The notes under the pieces were generated by a model that had not been told where the DNA came from, searched no databases, and saw only the letters and a program-made list of their open reading frames with translations. The position numbers and the translations under genes are program-made. Source: Intestinibacillus massiliensis (GTDB taxonomy: Bacteria > Bacillota > Clostridia > Oscillospirales > Butyricicoccaceae). Taken from it: a stretch of 64,000 nt of DNA. Below are positions 47,570 to 57,045 of the stretch, one piece after another (the stretch's first letter is position 1; every line of letters begins with the position of its first letter). Where the stretch lies: positions 1 to 64,000 of the forward strand of contig NZ_LT707050.1 of assembly GCF_900155735.1 (NCBI RefSeq), read 5' to 3'.

Positions 47570-50554
47570 ATGCTCCGACATAAAACGGTACCGCTTATAT
47601 TTCTGCTGGCATGCCTAACCATGGTATGCGTACACGCGGAAGACGCGTCCGAATGGGATTTGTCAAATGGCGATTGCGTCATAGACTCCGGCGGCACGTA
47701 CCGCGTGTGGCAGTCATCTGGCAGTACAGAACATACCATTTCAGTCGACACAACCGACGCGGTGACGCTGATTTTGGATGGCGTGTATATCTCGTCTTCC
47801 GACGCCAGCCCCATCTCCACCACGGGCGGTGATCTGGAATTACAACTCATCGGGGAAAACCGGCTTGCCGTGGAAGGTTCCTCTACCCAATCGGTTTATG
47901 GGATATACATCCCGGAAGACCGGGCGTCGGCGCTATCGGTTGTGCCCGCCGAAACAGGCGCATCCCTGCAAATCGATGTTTTATCCAACCGCGCGTCTGC
48001 CGGCGAGCCGGTCTGCGCGGGCATCTTCTGCCGCAATTTTAGCAATTCTGCCGACCTCAGCATTACCGTTACCGGCAGTGCGTCGAGCAGCAGCGAATTA
48101 TCCGGTATTTGCTGTAACGGCGGCGATTTTACTTCCTTTTACAACGAAGGAACCCTGTCCATCATGGTACGTTCTGACCCGACAAGATATGCGTTTAAGT
48201 ACGCGGCCGGTGTGGCGGGACAATTTGCATCCTTTATTAACGAGGGGACGCTTCGCGTCACCGCATGGAACGCCAACAAAGACGCCTATGGGCTATCCTG
48301 CACAATGCAGGATGACGGCTCTTTTTCCAACCGCGGCCGGATTGACATAGACGTCACAGCGTTAGGCGGTACCGGTGCAGAATATATGGGAAGCGACGGT
48401 TTCTCCAATAACGCTACCGGGATCGACTTAGGCTGCAACGGCGCTGTAACGCTTGAAAATACAGGCAACATGCACATAGTCACAACCAACCATGGGGATG
48501 GGGAAAATAATCACCTCGAATATGCCAGCGCGATCTCGCTGGTGGGAGGCGATGAACCGGCTTTTATTATAAATGACGGGACCATGGACTTAAGCGCCAC
48601 CTGCGGCTATAGCTATGGTATTTATGCGGAAAATTTCAATGCACCGGCAATCGTCCAAAACAATGGCATTATGGATATTTATGTGACGACACGCGGCCAG
48701 TATAATGGCAATAAGCAAGAGCCGCATGATGACTGGGATCTTGCCACCGGCATTGGCATCCTGCTGGCTTTCCCAAATTATGACCAACCGCTGCTGATTT
48801 TGGGCGACGGTTCCACCCTCAATATTACCGCCGAACCGGAGGCTGGCTGTACCATCGACCCCAGCCATGTGCGGGCCGTGGTCGCGAAGCAATACTATTC
48901 GGATAATCCGATTACCGCCCCCATGCAGATTGAGCTTGCAGATACCTTGTCTGTTCGCCGCGGCGGGGCGCTTCTGCAGCAGTTTCCAACGGAACCAGAT
49001 GATTTTGGCTGCTATTATTTGACAACTTTTAGTGAGGATGGCGAGCGCTATGCGCCTTCGTTGCAGGTGGCAGCCCCCTATACCAGCATCACGCTCATGT
49101 TGGACGGCCACCCCTACACAAAGCAGCAGGTAGCCTTGGATGCCGCCCCGGACGCTGGCTCCCCAGCGCTTGCAATCCCCGAGGCAAAGGGGTTATACCG
49201 CGCCCTTGTCCAACCCGGCACGTATTATATCTACGTAAACGGCGACTGCGTCAATCCGGACGCCCCGCTGGCCGTCCCACTGGCCGGGGCGGATGCGGTC
49301 ATCCAATACTACACCGTATCCTTTGACTTAAACGGTGCGGAAGGCACGGCTCCGGGGAAACAGGTTGTACTGAGCGGCCGCCCCGCTGCAATGCCGCCCG
49401 CGCCCAGCCGCAGCGGATACCGCTTCCTCGGCTGGAAAACTGCGGCGTCCGGCGGCAACGATTTTGCCTTTAACCGCGGCGTTACTGGCACGTCCACAGC
49501 ATACGCCGCTTGGGAAAAAGAGGGCGGCGCACCACCAAGCGATTCCCAAATCGGCGGTTCCAGCGGAGGAGGCTCCGGCGGGGGCGCGCCCAGCAACATC
49601 CAAACCGAAACTACCAAAAACCCGGACGGTTCCACCACCACGGTTACCACGGATCAGAAAACCGGCGCAATAACCGTGACCACCAAAACGCCGGACGGCA
49701 CGACAAAGAAGGTGGAAACATCCAAGGACGGCACAAAGACTGTCACAGAGGAACGCAAGGACGGGACAAAGGTCAAATCTGTCGTCACCCCGGACAGCAC
49801 CACCGTATCGGTCTCCGTACCGCAAGGCACGGCGTCCGCCAAGGTCACCCTCCCTGCCGACAACATAACCCCAGGCACCGTCGCTGTGCTGATCAAGGAA
49901 GACGGCACCCGGGAAATCATAAAGGGCTGCCTGCCGGCTGCGGACGGTGTCGCCGTAACCCTGTCCGGCAATGCGACGCTTGAGGTCATCGACAATAGCA
50001 AAAGCTTTGTAGACGTGGAGCAAGACGCATGGTACGCACCGGCCGTCCAGTTCACCGCTGCGCGTGAAATCCTGCAAGGCACCGATCAGGACACCTTTAC
50101 CCCCGCCCTGCCGACGACCCGTTCCATGGTCGTCACGATGCTCCACCGCCTTGCGGGCGAGCCGGACGCCGCCGGCGTCCAGTTCGCCGATGTCGCCGCG
50201 CAGGACTGGTATGCCGGTGCAGTTGCGTGGGCGACAGAGCGCGGTGTTGTAACCGGCGTCAACGAAAAGGAATTTGCGCCGGAACAGCCTGTATCCCGCC
50301 AAGAACTTGCCGTCATGCTGTATCGCTATGGCAACTTAAACCAAACGGATGGCGGTATCACAGCCCCCGCCGACCTTTCCGGTTTCCTGGATGCCGCACA
50401 AGTTGACGCATATGCCCGACCGGCGATTGAATGGGCAATCTCCCATAAGATCTTGAACGGCCAGCCTGACGGCTCCTTGTCCCCGCACGCGCCCGCCAGC
50501 CGTGCGGAGGTCGCAACCATGCTTATGCGTTTTATGGAGAATGCCAACGGATAA
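47570..50554 (+). CDS. Large SLH-domain surface protein
   Basis: A 994-residue secreted protein. Signal peptide about 1-23 (PLIFLLACLTMVCVHA). Residues about 25-460 look like a parallel beta-helix, with repeated strand-turn units (ALTVILDGVY, SFINEGTLRV, FSNRGRIDIDV, AFIINDGTMDL). Residues about 580-653 match the InlB B-repeat (YTVSFDLNGAEGTAPGKQVV, GYRFLGWKT). A Gly/Ser linker and a Thr/Lys-rich stretch (TTKTPDGTTKKVETSKDG) lead to three SLH domains (about 810-990), which bind wall polymers. It is therefore surface-attached. Adhesion or S-layer function is inferred. GGGGG ribosome site; single gene with terminator. Confidence 0.9.
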   Translation: MLRHKTVPLIFLLACLTMVCVHAEDASEWDLSNGDCVIDSGGTYRVWQSSGSTEHTISVDTTDAVTLILDGVYISSSDASPISTTGGDLELQLIGENRLAVEGSSTQSVYGIYIPEDRASALSVVPAETGASLQIDVLSNRASAGEPVCAGIFCRNFSNSADLSITVTGSASSSSELSGICCNGGDFTSFYNEGTLSIMVRSDPTRYAFKYAAGVAGQFASFINEGTLRVTAWNANKDAYGLSCTMQDDGSFSNRGRIDIDVTALGGTGAEYMGSDGFSNNATGIDLGCNGAVTLENTGNMHIVTTNHGDGENNHLEYASAISLVGGDEPAFIINDGTMDLSATCGYSYGIYAENFNAPAIVQNNGIMDIYVTTRGQYNGNKQEPHDDWDLATGIGILLAFPNYDQPLLILGDGSTLNITAEPEAGCTIDPSHVRAVVAKQYYSDNPITAPMQIELADTLSVRRGGALLQQFPTEPDDFGCYYLTTFSEDGERYAPSLQVAAPYTSITLMLDGHPYTKQQVALDAAPDAGSPALAIPEAKGLYRALVQPGTYYIYVNGDCVNPDAPLAVPLAGADAVIQYYTVSFDLNGAEGTAPGKQVVLSGRPAAMPPAPSRSGYRFLGWKTAASGGNDFAFNRGVTGTSTAYAAWEKEGGAPPSDSQIGGSSGGGSGGGAPSNIQTETTKNPDGSTTTVTTDQKTGAITVTTKTPDGTTKKVETSKDGTKTVTEERKDGTKVKSVVTPDSTTVSVSVPQGTASAKVTLPADNITPGTVAVLIKEDGTREIIKGCLPAADGVAVTLSGNATLEVIDNSKSFVDVEQDAWYAPAVQFTAAREILQGTDQDTFTPALPTTRSMVVTMLHRLAGEPDAAGVQFADVAAQDWYAGAVAWATERGVVTGVNEKEFAPEQPVSRQELAVMLYRYGNLNQTDGGITAPADLSGFLDAAQVDAYARPAIEWAISHKILNGQPDGSLSPHAPASRAEVATMLMRFMENANG

Positions 50555-50557
50555 AAG

Positions 50558-50600
50558 ACGCCCCCGACCAGCTTCCTGCCGGCCGGGGGCGCCCTTTATT
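50558..50600. terminator. Bidirectional terminator
   Basis: GCGCCCCCGG-type stem with pairing GACGCCCCCG and CGGGGGCGCC; separates the SLH gene from the convergent small gene. Confidence 0.6.
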
Positions 50601-50772
50601 CCCGCTTCACGATCCACCACGTATGCTCGTGCGCGACCTGTTTGCCCTTCATATACCGCCATGCAGCTTCAGAAGATGGAAATTTCCTCGCATAATCCGG
50701 TAAAAATAAAGCAACGCGGTAGTTATACAGATACTTAACCGTCCCGTTGACGTCCAGTTGGATGTAATACAT
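50596..50772 (-). CDS. 58-residue protein of unknown function
   Basis: Leftward frame from ATG 50772, directly after GGAGGTGTTAATCT, to TAA at 50596. It reads MYYIQLDVNGTVKYLYNYRV, then an aromatic stretch and ends HEHTWWIVKRE. The perfect ribosome site and even codon use make it a real small gene. No family recognised; length below usual gene-finding cutoffs. Confidence 0.65.
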   Translation of the reverse strand: MYYIQLDVNGTVKYLYNYRVALFLPDYARKFPSSEAAWRYMKGKQVAHEHTWWIVKRE

Positions 50773-51037
50773 AGATTAACACCTCCGGATATAATATAAA
50801 TCTGAAGGTAGGAAATCTGACAAAATTTTAACTATTTCAATATTTTGTGTCTGCGCACTTTTCCCATGCGGCATAGGCTGCAATTGGCTGTGATACACCC
50901 CCCAGCAATCCTGGTAAATTGTTACCAGATCAGCATTTACTTCACTCTATCTGTATGTTATAGTGAAAAAAAGTTGATGCGCAAATACGGATCAAAATTC
51001 AAATCTTCCACCTTCGGCCGTGCAGGGAGGTGCCCTC

Positions 51038-51595
51038 ATGAAACGTCTTCCACAAGCGTGTGTGTTTCTCTTTCTCAGCTTTGTCCTGTATCTTTGCGCC
51101 ATCCCGCTGCTTCACCACATCGGGCCGCTTGACCTCGGACGCATGGAAGCCGAACTGGCTGCGAAGCCGGTAGACTACACACCGAAGCAGGCGCTCGCTG
51201 ACCGCTACTGCGTTGTCACGAGACAAAACGACCAATATCACGTTGCAAATGAAGCCCTGTTATACCGGTTTATCGAAAAAACCCAGAATGGTGATCCCGC
51301 CGTCCTGAAGCAGGCGCATTTTTATGATGATGCAGCCACCCTTACCTATTGCCACTATGACGGCGAATGGTATTATTTATCGATCCGCGATCTTTACCCA
51401 TTAGATGGGACCTCCCGCTGCCAAAACCGCAAATATAAAAACCTATTTGTTCTTGAAGAACCCGGAAAATCTTTCCGCGTCATCTTATGCAGCGAAGACG
51501 AGCTAACGATTGAAAAATTACGGCGCAGCAGCGCCAGCAGTTCCCTCAAAGATAAATTCAGTTTTTATCCCTTATATTTTGTTTTCGGTTCTTAA
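51038..51595 (+). CDS. Membrane-anchored protein of unknown function
   Basis: A 185-residue protein with an N-terminal anchor helix (ACVFLFLSFVLYLCAIPLL) and an outside part (LTYCHYDGEWYYLSIRDLYP, FSFYPLYFVFGS). I do not recognise the family. Start ATG 51038 after GGGAGGTG; the frame extends 18 nt upstream. Ends at a hairpin shared with the ZIP gene. Confidence 0.65.
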   Translation: MKRLPQACVFLFLSFVLYLCAIPLLHHIGPLDLGRMEAELAAKPVDYTPKQALADRYCVVTRQNDQYHVANEALLYRFIEKTQNGDPAVLKQAHFYDDAATLTYCHYDGEWYYLSIRDLYPLDGTSRCQNRKYKNLFVLEEPGKSFRVILCSEDELTIEKLRRSSASSSLKDKFSFYPLYFVFGS

Positions 51596-51622
51596 AAGGG
51601 CGCGGGATTACCGCGCCCTTTT
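51594..51622. terminator. Bidirectional terminator
   Basis: AAAAGGGCGCGG pairs with CCGCGCCCTTTT. Confidence 0.75.
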
Positions 51623-51628
51623 CCCTGC

Positions 51629-52420
51629 CTACCCAAGCGCGACATCCATAACCATCATCAGCAGGAACCCGCCCATAACGCCCAGCGTACCGATGTTAGA
51701 GTGTTCCCCCAGATGCGCTTCCGGGATCAGTTCCTCGACAACCACATACATCATCGCGCCGGCGGCAAAAGAAAGAAGCCACGGCATCAGCGGCTGTATC
51801 TGTGAGGCGGCAAGCACCGTCAAAATGCCAAACACCGGCTCTACCAGCCCCGACAGGCTGCCGCAGATAAACGCCTTTGCCCTGCCCATCCCCTCTTCCC
51901 GCAGCGGCAGCGAAATTGCCGCCCCTTCGGGGAAGTTTTGGATGCCGATACCGATCGCGAGCGCCAACGCGGCAGAATAAAGCGCCGGGTCGTTCCCATG
52001 CTGCGCGGCAAGGGCGAACGACAGCCCGACCGCCATCCCCTCCGGGATATTGTGCAGCGTTACGGCAAACACCAGCAGCGTCGTGCGTTTTACGTGTGCT
52101 TTCAGACCTTCTGTTTTCTGCGCCCCCGGATGCAGGTGCGGCAGCAGGCCGTCCATCGCAATTAAGAAGCCCACGCCCAGGACAAACCCACCGGCCGCGG
52201 GGATCCATCCCGCCATGCCCGCAGCCTCCGCCTCTTCAATCGCGGGCATGAGTAGCGACCAGATGGATGCGGCAATCATCACGCCTGCCGCAAACCCCAA
52301 AAAGATATGTTGCGCCAAGGCAGTCGCCTTTTTCCGGAAGAAAAAGACCACCGCCGCGCCCAGCGTCGTCATCAGGAACGTAAACCCTGTGCCGCCGGCT
52401 GCCCATAAAACAGGTTGCAT
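51629..52420 (-). CDS. ZIP-family metal transporter
   Basis: A 263-residue membrane protein with about eight helices, of the ZupT/GufA type, importing Zn, Fe or Mn. The two metal-binding helices carry LHNIPEGMAVGL and QNFPEGAAISL, the diagnostic HNxPEG pair (here QNFPEG in the second). The His-rich loop usually found between helices III and IV is short (LLPHLHPGAQ). Single gene; metal unknown. Confidence 0.92.
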   Translation of the reverse strand: MQPVLWAAGGTGFTFLMTTLGAAVVFFFRKKATALAQHIFLGFAAGVMIAASIWSLLMPAIEEAEAAGMAGWIPAAGGFVLGVGFLIAMDGLLPHLHPGAQKTEGLKAHVKRTTLLVFAVTLHNIPEGMAVGLSFALAAQHGNDPALYSAALALAIGIGIQNFPEGAAISLPLREEGMGRAKAFICGSLSGLVEPVFGILTVLAASQIQPLMPWLLSFAAGAMMYVVVEELIPEAHLGEHSNIGTLGVMGGFLLMMVMDVALG

Positions 52421-52614
52421 TTATAACCGCCTTTCCCATCCACAAAATGCGGATATTTGAAAATCCTGCACCGCCATTTGTTTGCATATGCTAACTTCAA
52501 GTTTACTACATCCGCCATCCCCTGTCAATCCCCCTGCACGCGGCGCTGTCCCGGCAATGGTCGGACGCCCTTTTGTTCACGGCAGGTATTGCTGTGGGCT
52601 TTCGTGCCCATACC

Positions 52615-52655
52615 TTAAAAAGGCCGGTTTGCATCGGCAAACCGGCCTTTTCCCC
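52615..52655 (-). terminator. Terminator of the ligase operon
   Basis: AAAAAGGCCGGTTTGC pairs with GCAAACCGGCCTTTT around CATCG. Confidence 0.75.
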
Positions 52656-52670
52656 TTATATTTTACGCAG

Positions 52671-54308
52671 TCAATCCTGCTGTGCCAGCGCGATTTCACG
52701 CAGCTTGTAATGCATCAGCTTGCCCGTCGCAGTATGCGGCAGTTCCTTGACAAATTGATAGGAACGCGGGCGCTTGTAGGAAGAAAGCATTGGATGGTGC
52801 GCGCAATATTCCTTCAGTTCTTCCGCCGTCAGGCTATCGTCCGAAGCCACGATATAGGCCGCCACGCTCTCGCCGCGCAGGCGGTCGGGGATGCCGATCA
52901 CGCCGCTCTCCGTCACCTTGGGATGCTCGTTCAAAATGGCTTCGATCTGCGTCGGATAGATATTTTCGCCCGCCGACACGATCATATCGTCCTTACGGCC
53001 GGCAACGGTGATGAATTCATTTTCATCCCAGGTGCCGAGATCGCCCGTGTATAGGTAACCCTTATAAAACTTTTGCGCGGTCATTTCCGGATTGTTGAAG
53101 TAGCAATAAGCGGACTTCGCCGGGGACTTGATGATAATTTCGCCAACTGCCTCGTTGTCCTTCGCCACCAGCTCGTCCGGCTCGGCATGGCCGTCCTCGC
53201 AGGCGCGCACGACGCGGACTTCGTCGTCCGTGCAGGACTGTCCCGCGCTGCCCGCCATCTCCGGCAGGTTGTAGGGGCGCAGGAAGGTGTTCCAAAAGCT
53301 CTCCGTTGTGCCGTAGCCGTTAAAAATATTGGGGGTCAGCAGCTTGAGGTACTTCTCACACGCGGCCTTTTCAAACGGCGCGCCCATGGTAACAATGCCG
53401 CGAAGCGCCGACAGGTCGGCCGGGCTTCCCTCCTGGGCGCGCGCCAGCATGGCGATAATGGTCGGCACGCCGATCAGGAAAGTGACCTTGTACTCCTCCG
53501 CATACTGCAGCGCGCGGCGCGGGCTGAAATCGCGCAGGATAATAAGCTCGCCGCCCGCGTACAGCGTCGGGTTCGGGCCGCCCGAATGCAGGCCGCCGCG
53601 GTGGAACCACGGCGTCATATTCATCGTGCGGTCGGTCGAATTCAGCGGGAAATGCATCATGACGTCGTGCGCGGACAGCACCTCGTTGACGTTATTCATA
53701 GGGACGCCCTTCGGGCGGTTGGTCGTGCCGGAGGTATAGAGGCGCGTCACCTCGTCATAGATATGGGGCTTGTCCGCACGCACCGGATCCGTATCCGGCA
53801 TGCCCGCGATATAGTCGCGGTACGCGGTCTCGCCTTCGCCCGCGACCGCCTCATCGTGCAGGTCGACGACAATAATGCGCTCGGGCTTGTATGTGGCAAG
53901 ATCCAGCGCCTGCCGCGCCATTTCGCCGAACTCCGCATCATATACAAAAACCTTCGGATGGCTGTCGTCAATGATCAGCGCAAGCTCGCCGGGCGCCTGC
54001 CGGTAGTTGACCGGGCAGTTCACCGCGCCCACCTTCTGTGCCGCCAAATAGCTGAACACAAATTCCGCGGAATTGAGCAGCATATACATGATCACGTCGT
54101 TCTTTTTCACGCCGTCCCCCTGCAATGCATGCGCCAGACGGTTTACGTCCGCATTCAGGCTGCGGTAGGTCCAGCGGCGCCCGGTCAGCGGGCAAAGCAT
54201 CGCCGGGTGCCCCGCGAAGCGCGCAACATTGCGCATAAAGCCGTTTAAATAGGTGAACTCATGCTCAAAGGTCTCTTTGAACATCGTGACGTCATACGTG
54301 TAATCCAA
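52671..54308 (-). CDS. Acyl-CoA/acyl-acid ligase (AMP-forming)
   Basis: A 545-residue ANL-superfamily enzyme that activates a carboxylic acid through an acyl-AMP. Signatures: LYTSGTTNRPKGVPMNN (AMP-binding P-loop), FNGYGTTESFW (A5) and YLYTGDLGTWDENEFITVAG (A7/A8), with the catalytic Lys in PHTATGKLMHYKL near the C terminus. Medium or long-chain fatty acids or aryl acids are possible substrates. It lies downstream of a FabF gene on the same strand (48-bp gap), so it may supply or release acyl groups for that condensing enzyme. Confidence 0.9.
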   Translation of the reverse strand: MDYTYDVTMFKETFEHEFTYLNGFMRNVARFAGHPAMLCPLTGRRWTYRSLNADVNRLAHALQGDGVKKNDVIMYMLLNSAEFVFSYLAAQKVGAVNCPVNYRQAPGELALIIDDSHPKVFVYDAEFGEMARQALDLATYKPERIIVVDLHDEAVAGEGETAYRDYIAGMPDTDPVRADKPHIYDEVTRLYTSGTTNRPKGVPMNNVNEVLSAHDVMMHFPLNSTDRTMNMTPWFHRGGLHSGGPNPTLYAGGELIILRDFSPRRALQYAEEYKVTFLIGVPTIIAMLARAQEGSPADLSALRGIVTMGAPFEKAACEKYLKLLTPNIFNGYGTTESFWNTFLRPYNLPEMAGSAGQSCTDDEVRVVRACEDGHAEPDELVAKDNEAVGEIIIKSPAKSAYCYFNNPEMTAQKFYKGYLYTGDLGTWDENEFITVAGRKDDMIVSAGENIYPTQIEAILNEHPKVTESGVIGIPDRLRGESVAAYIVASDDSLTAEELKEYCAHHPMLSSYKRPRSYQFVKELPHTATGKLMHYKLREIALAQQD

Positions 54309-54356
54309 TGCTATTCTCCTCTCCTGTGCCCGTTTACTGCTATTTTTTCCTACGGG

Positions 54357-55598
54357 CTATCCTTTATACGTTGAAACGATAATGCTGGAATTTTGGCCGC
54401 CAAAGCCCAGGGAATTGGACATTGCAGCGGAAATATCCGCATGGCGCGCCTGATTCGGCACATAATCCAGGTCACACAGCGGGTCGGGCGTTTCCAGGTG
54501 CAGCGTCGGCGGAAGGATATGCTCCCGCAGCGCCTGGATGCAGGCGATCACTTCCGTGATGCCGCCGGCGCCCATCAGGTGCCCCGTTGAGCTCTTGGTG
54601 GCGCTGACCGGGGGCGCGTCCTTCGCTTCCCCAAAAACGCTCTTGACCGCTTGGGTCTCCGCACGGTCGCCGAGCAGGGTCGACGTGCCATGCGCGTTGA
54701 TATATCCGATTTCCGAGGGTTCCATGCCCGCGCGTTGCAGGGCGCGGCGCATACAGGCCGCGGCGCCCTGGCCGTTCGGTTCCGGCGCGGTGACATGGTA
54801 CCCGTCGTTTGTGTTGGCATAGCCCGCCAGCACGGCCTTGATCGCCGCGCCGCGCGCCAGCGCGTGTTCCTCGGTCTCGATGAGCAGCGCGCCGCCGCCC
54901 TCGCCAATGACAAACCCGTCGCGATCCGCGTCAAACGGCCTGCATGCTCCCTCCGGGTCGTCGTTCCGGCGGGACAGCGCCTTGGCCTGCGCCAGCCCTG
55001 CGACCACGACCGGGCACAGGATCGACTCGCCGCCGACCGCGAGCACTGCATCGGCCTCCCCCGAGCGAAGCAGCATCGCCGCCGTCATAATCGCGTCGCC
55101 GCCCGCCGAGCACGCCGTGTTGAGCGTAAGGCTAGGCCCGTGGATGCCATGCGCTATGGCGATCTGCGCCGCCGCGACGTTGCCGATGACCATCGGCACA
55201 AAGCGCGGGCCGACCCGGCGGGGGCCGCCCGTGCTGAACTGTTCCTGCGTATGCGCGACGGTCGTGATGCCGTCCATTGCGGTGCCCATCACGATGCCGA
55301 TGCGCGCCGCCTCCGGTTCAATGTTGAGGCCGCTGTCGCGCAGCGCCTCTTCCGCCGCCACATACGAATATTGCATGAACGGGTCGGTCGAACGCACCAG
55401 GGACTTGGGCATATACGCCGCCGGGTCAAAATCCCGCACCTCCGCGGCGATCTGCACCGGCAGGCCGGACGCGTCGAACCGCGTGATCCTGCCAACGCCG
55501 CATACGCCGTTTACAAGGCTGTCCCAATATGCCTGTACGCCGATACCGACCGGCGTTACCGCACCCATTCCGGTAATTACCAGTTTCTTATCCTGCAT
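54357..55598 (-). CDS. fabF: Beta-ketoacyl-ACP synthase II (FabF type)
   Basis: A 413-residue condensing enzyme of type II fatty-acid synthesis. The catalytic triad is visible: Cys in NTACSAGGDAIM (about 163), His in YINAHGTSTLLGD (about 303) and His in SSTGHLMGAGG (about 340). N-terminal VVITGMGAVTPVG-like start. No acyl carrier protein, FabD, FabG or FabZ is beside it, which is unusual for a house-keeping FabF, so it may be an extra copy serving a special acyl product with the ligase downstream. Promoter at 55648-55676. Confidence 0.93.
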   Translation of the reverse strand: MQDKKLVITGMGAVTPVGIGVQAYWDSLVNGVCGVGRITRFDASGLPVQIAAEVRDFDPAAYMPKSLVRSTDPFMQYSYVAAEEALRDSGLNIEPEAARIGIVMGTAMDGITTVAHTQEQFSTGGPRRVGPRFVPMVIGNVAAAQIAIAHGIHGPSLTLNTACSAGGDAIMTAAMLLRSGEADAVLAVGGESILCPVVVAGLAQAKALSRRNDDPEGACRPFDADRDGFVIGEGGGALLIETEEHALARGAAIKAVLAGYANTNDGYHVTAPEPNGQGAAACMRRALQRAGMEPSEIGYINAHGTSTLLGDRAETQAVKSVFGEAKDAPPVSATKSSTGHLMGAGGITEVIACIQALREHILPPTLHLETPDPLCDLDYVPNQARHADISAAMSNSLGFGGQNSSIIVSTYKG

Positions 55599-55647
55599 TT
55601 CCTAGTACCCCAATTCTTAAATAAAGAAACAAAAGTCTCCATTGTTT

Positions 55648-55676
55648 ATTGTATAATGTTGGCCGTGTTCTGTCAA
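55648..55676 (-). promoter_or_regulatory. Promoter of the fabF-ligase operon
   Basis: Reading leftward, -35 TTGACA (55676-55671), a 17-bp spacer and -10 TACAAT (55653-55648). Confidence 0.7.
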
Positions 55677-55765
55677 CTCCGCCGCCGTGTTTTTTCGCCC
55701 GTCAGCCGTGCAAACCGCAGAATAAACCGTCAATTTAACGCCTTATTGGTGCTTTTCCGACAGAT

Positions 55766-55800
55766 AAAGGCCCTCCAGGTTTCCCTGGAGGGCCTTAACT
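55766..55800 (-). terminator. Terminator of the flavodiiron operon
   Basis: AAGGCCCTCCAGG pairs with CCTGGAGGGCCTT. Confidence 0.8.
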
Positions 55801-55801
55801 T

Positions 55802-57016
55802 TTATTGCGGCTTACGCATGGATTCCAGGATACCGTCCACCAGCGTATCCATATCCGGCGCATTGTTTTCATTCATTGCGGAGGCAAGCGAAACCTTTTC
55901 GTCCAGCACCTCCATATCGCGCATCCCCTCGACAAATTCGCGCATCAGCGCGCCCGAACGGCATGCCCAGGAGCCGTTTTCGATGATGGCAAACGTGCGC
56001 TTTTGCAGGTTGAGCGCCTTCATATCCATCAGGTAGCTGTGCATCGGCGGATAAATCCCGAGGTTATACGTCACGGACGCCAGCACGACATGGCTTAGCC
56101 GAAAGGTTTCGGAGATCAGCTGTGAAACATGCGTGCTCGACACGTCGTACATCACGACATTCGTCATCCCCCGCTCGCACAGCTTGGAGGCGAGCAGCGC
56201 CGCTGCGGCTTCCGTGTTGCCGTACATCGAGGCGTAGGCGATCATGACGCCTTGCTCCTCCGGCTCATACCTGCTCCACTTATCGTATTTATCGAGGAAA
56301 TACCCCAGGCCGCTGCGCCAAACCGGGCCGTGCAGCGGGCAGATCATTTTGATCTGATCCAGGATGCCGCCGGCCTTTTTCAGCAGGGACTGCACATGCG
56401 GGCCGTATTTCCCGACGATATTGGTATAATACCGGCGCGCGTCGTCGATCCAGTCCCGGTCAAAATTGACCTCGTCGTTAAACAGCTTGCCGTCCAGCGC
56501 GCCGAAGGAGCCGAAGGCGTCGGCAGAAAACAGCACGCCGTTTGTCGTATCAAACGTGACCATCGCTTCCGGCCAGTGCACCATCGGCGCGGCGATAAAC
56601 GTCACCGTGTGCTTGCCGAAGCAGCGCGTGTCTCCTTCGGCGACCTGCTCGATATGCCCGTCGACCGTAAAGCCGAACTGCCGCATAAACAGGAACGCTT
56701 TTTCCGTGCTGATGATTTTTACCTCGGGGTAACGCAGGATGATTTCCTCGATGGACGCGCCGTGGTCAGGCTCCATATGGTTGACGACAAGATAGTCCAG
56801 CGGGCGGCCGGCCAGCAGCGTTTCCACGTTTTCGATAAATTGCCGGCCGATAGACCAGTCCACCGTGTCGAACAGCACGGTCTTTTCGTCGAGTAGCAAA
56901 TAGGCGTTATAGCTGACCCCGCGCGGGATCGGATGGATATTTTCAAACAGGGCAAGCCTGTGGTCGTTTCCGCCCACCCAATAGAGGTCGTCGGTCACCT
57001 TTCTTACGCAATACAT
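55802..57016 (-). CDS. fprA: A-type flavoprotein (flavodiiron protein)
   Basis: A 404-residue enzyme that reduces O2 (or NO) to water in anaerobes. The N-terminal half (about 1-250) is a metallo-beta-lactamase fold with the diiron ligands HMEPDHGAS and HWPEAMVTF, HGPVW. The C-terminal half (about 255-400) is a flavodoxin domain (IAYASMYGNTEAAA, ASVTYNLGIYPP, IENGSWACRSGAL). Starts 29 bp after a fusion gene carrying rubredoxin, the known electron donor of this family, so they form an O2-detoxifying pair. Confidence 0.95.
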   Translation of the reverse strand: MYCVRKVTDDLYWVGGNDHRLALFENIHPIPRGVSYNAYLLLDEKTVLFDTVDWSIGRQFIENVETLLAGRPLDYLVVNHMEPDHGASIEEIILRYPEVKIISTEKAFLFMRQFGFTVDGHIEQVAEGDTRCFGKHTVTFIAAPMVHWPEAMVTFDTTNGVLFSADAFGSFGALDGKLFNDEVNFDRDWIDDARRYYTNIVGKYGPHVQSLLKKAGGILDQIKMICPLHGPVWRSGLGYFLDKYDKWSRYEPEEQGVMIAYASMYGNTEAAAALLASKLCERGMTNVVMYDVSSTHVSQLISETFRLSHVVLASVTYNLGIYPPMHSYLMDMKALNLQKRTFAIIENGSWACRSGALMREFVEGMRDMEVLDEKVSLASAMNENNAPDMDTLVDGILESMRKPQ

Positions 57017-57045
57017 ATTATATCCTCCTTATCATCAAGAAGCCG

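Noticed and set aside
49560-49800. Thr/Lys-rich repeat DNA in the SLH gene as a microsatellite
   Set aside because: The repetition is at the protein level with varied codons, so slippage is unlikely.
53073-54248. 391-codon rightward frame opposite the acyl ligase
   Set aside because: Low-complexity Arg/His/Ala-rich translation, no ribosome site; shadow of the ligase.
54651-56036. 461-codon rightward frame opposite fabF and the flavodiiron gene
   Set aside because: Shadow frame crossing a promoter and a terminator, rich in Arg and Ala with no motifs.
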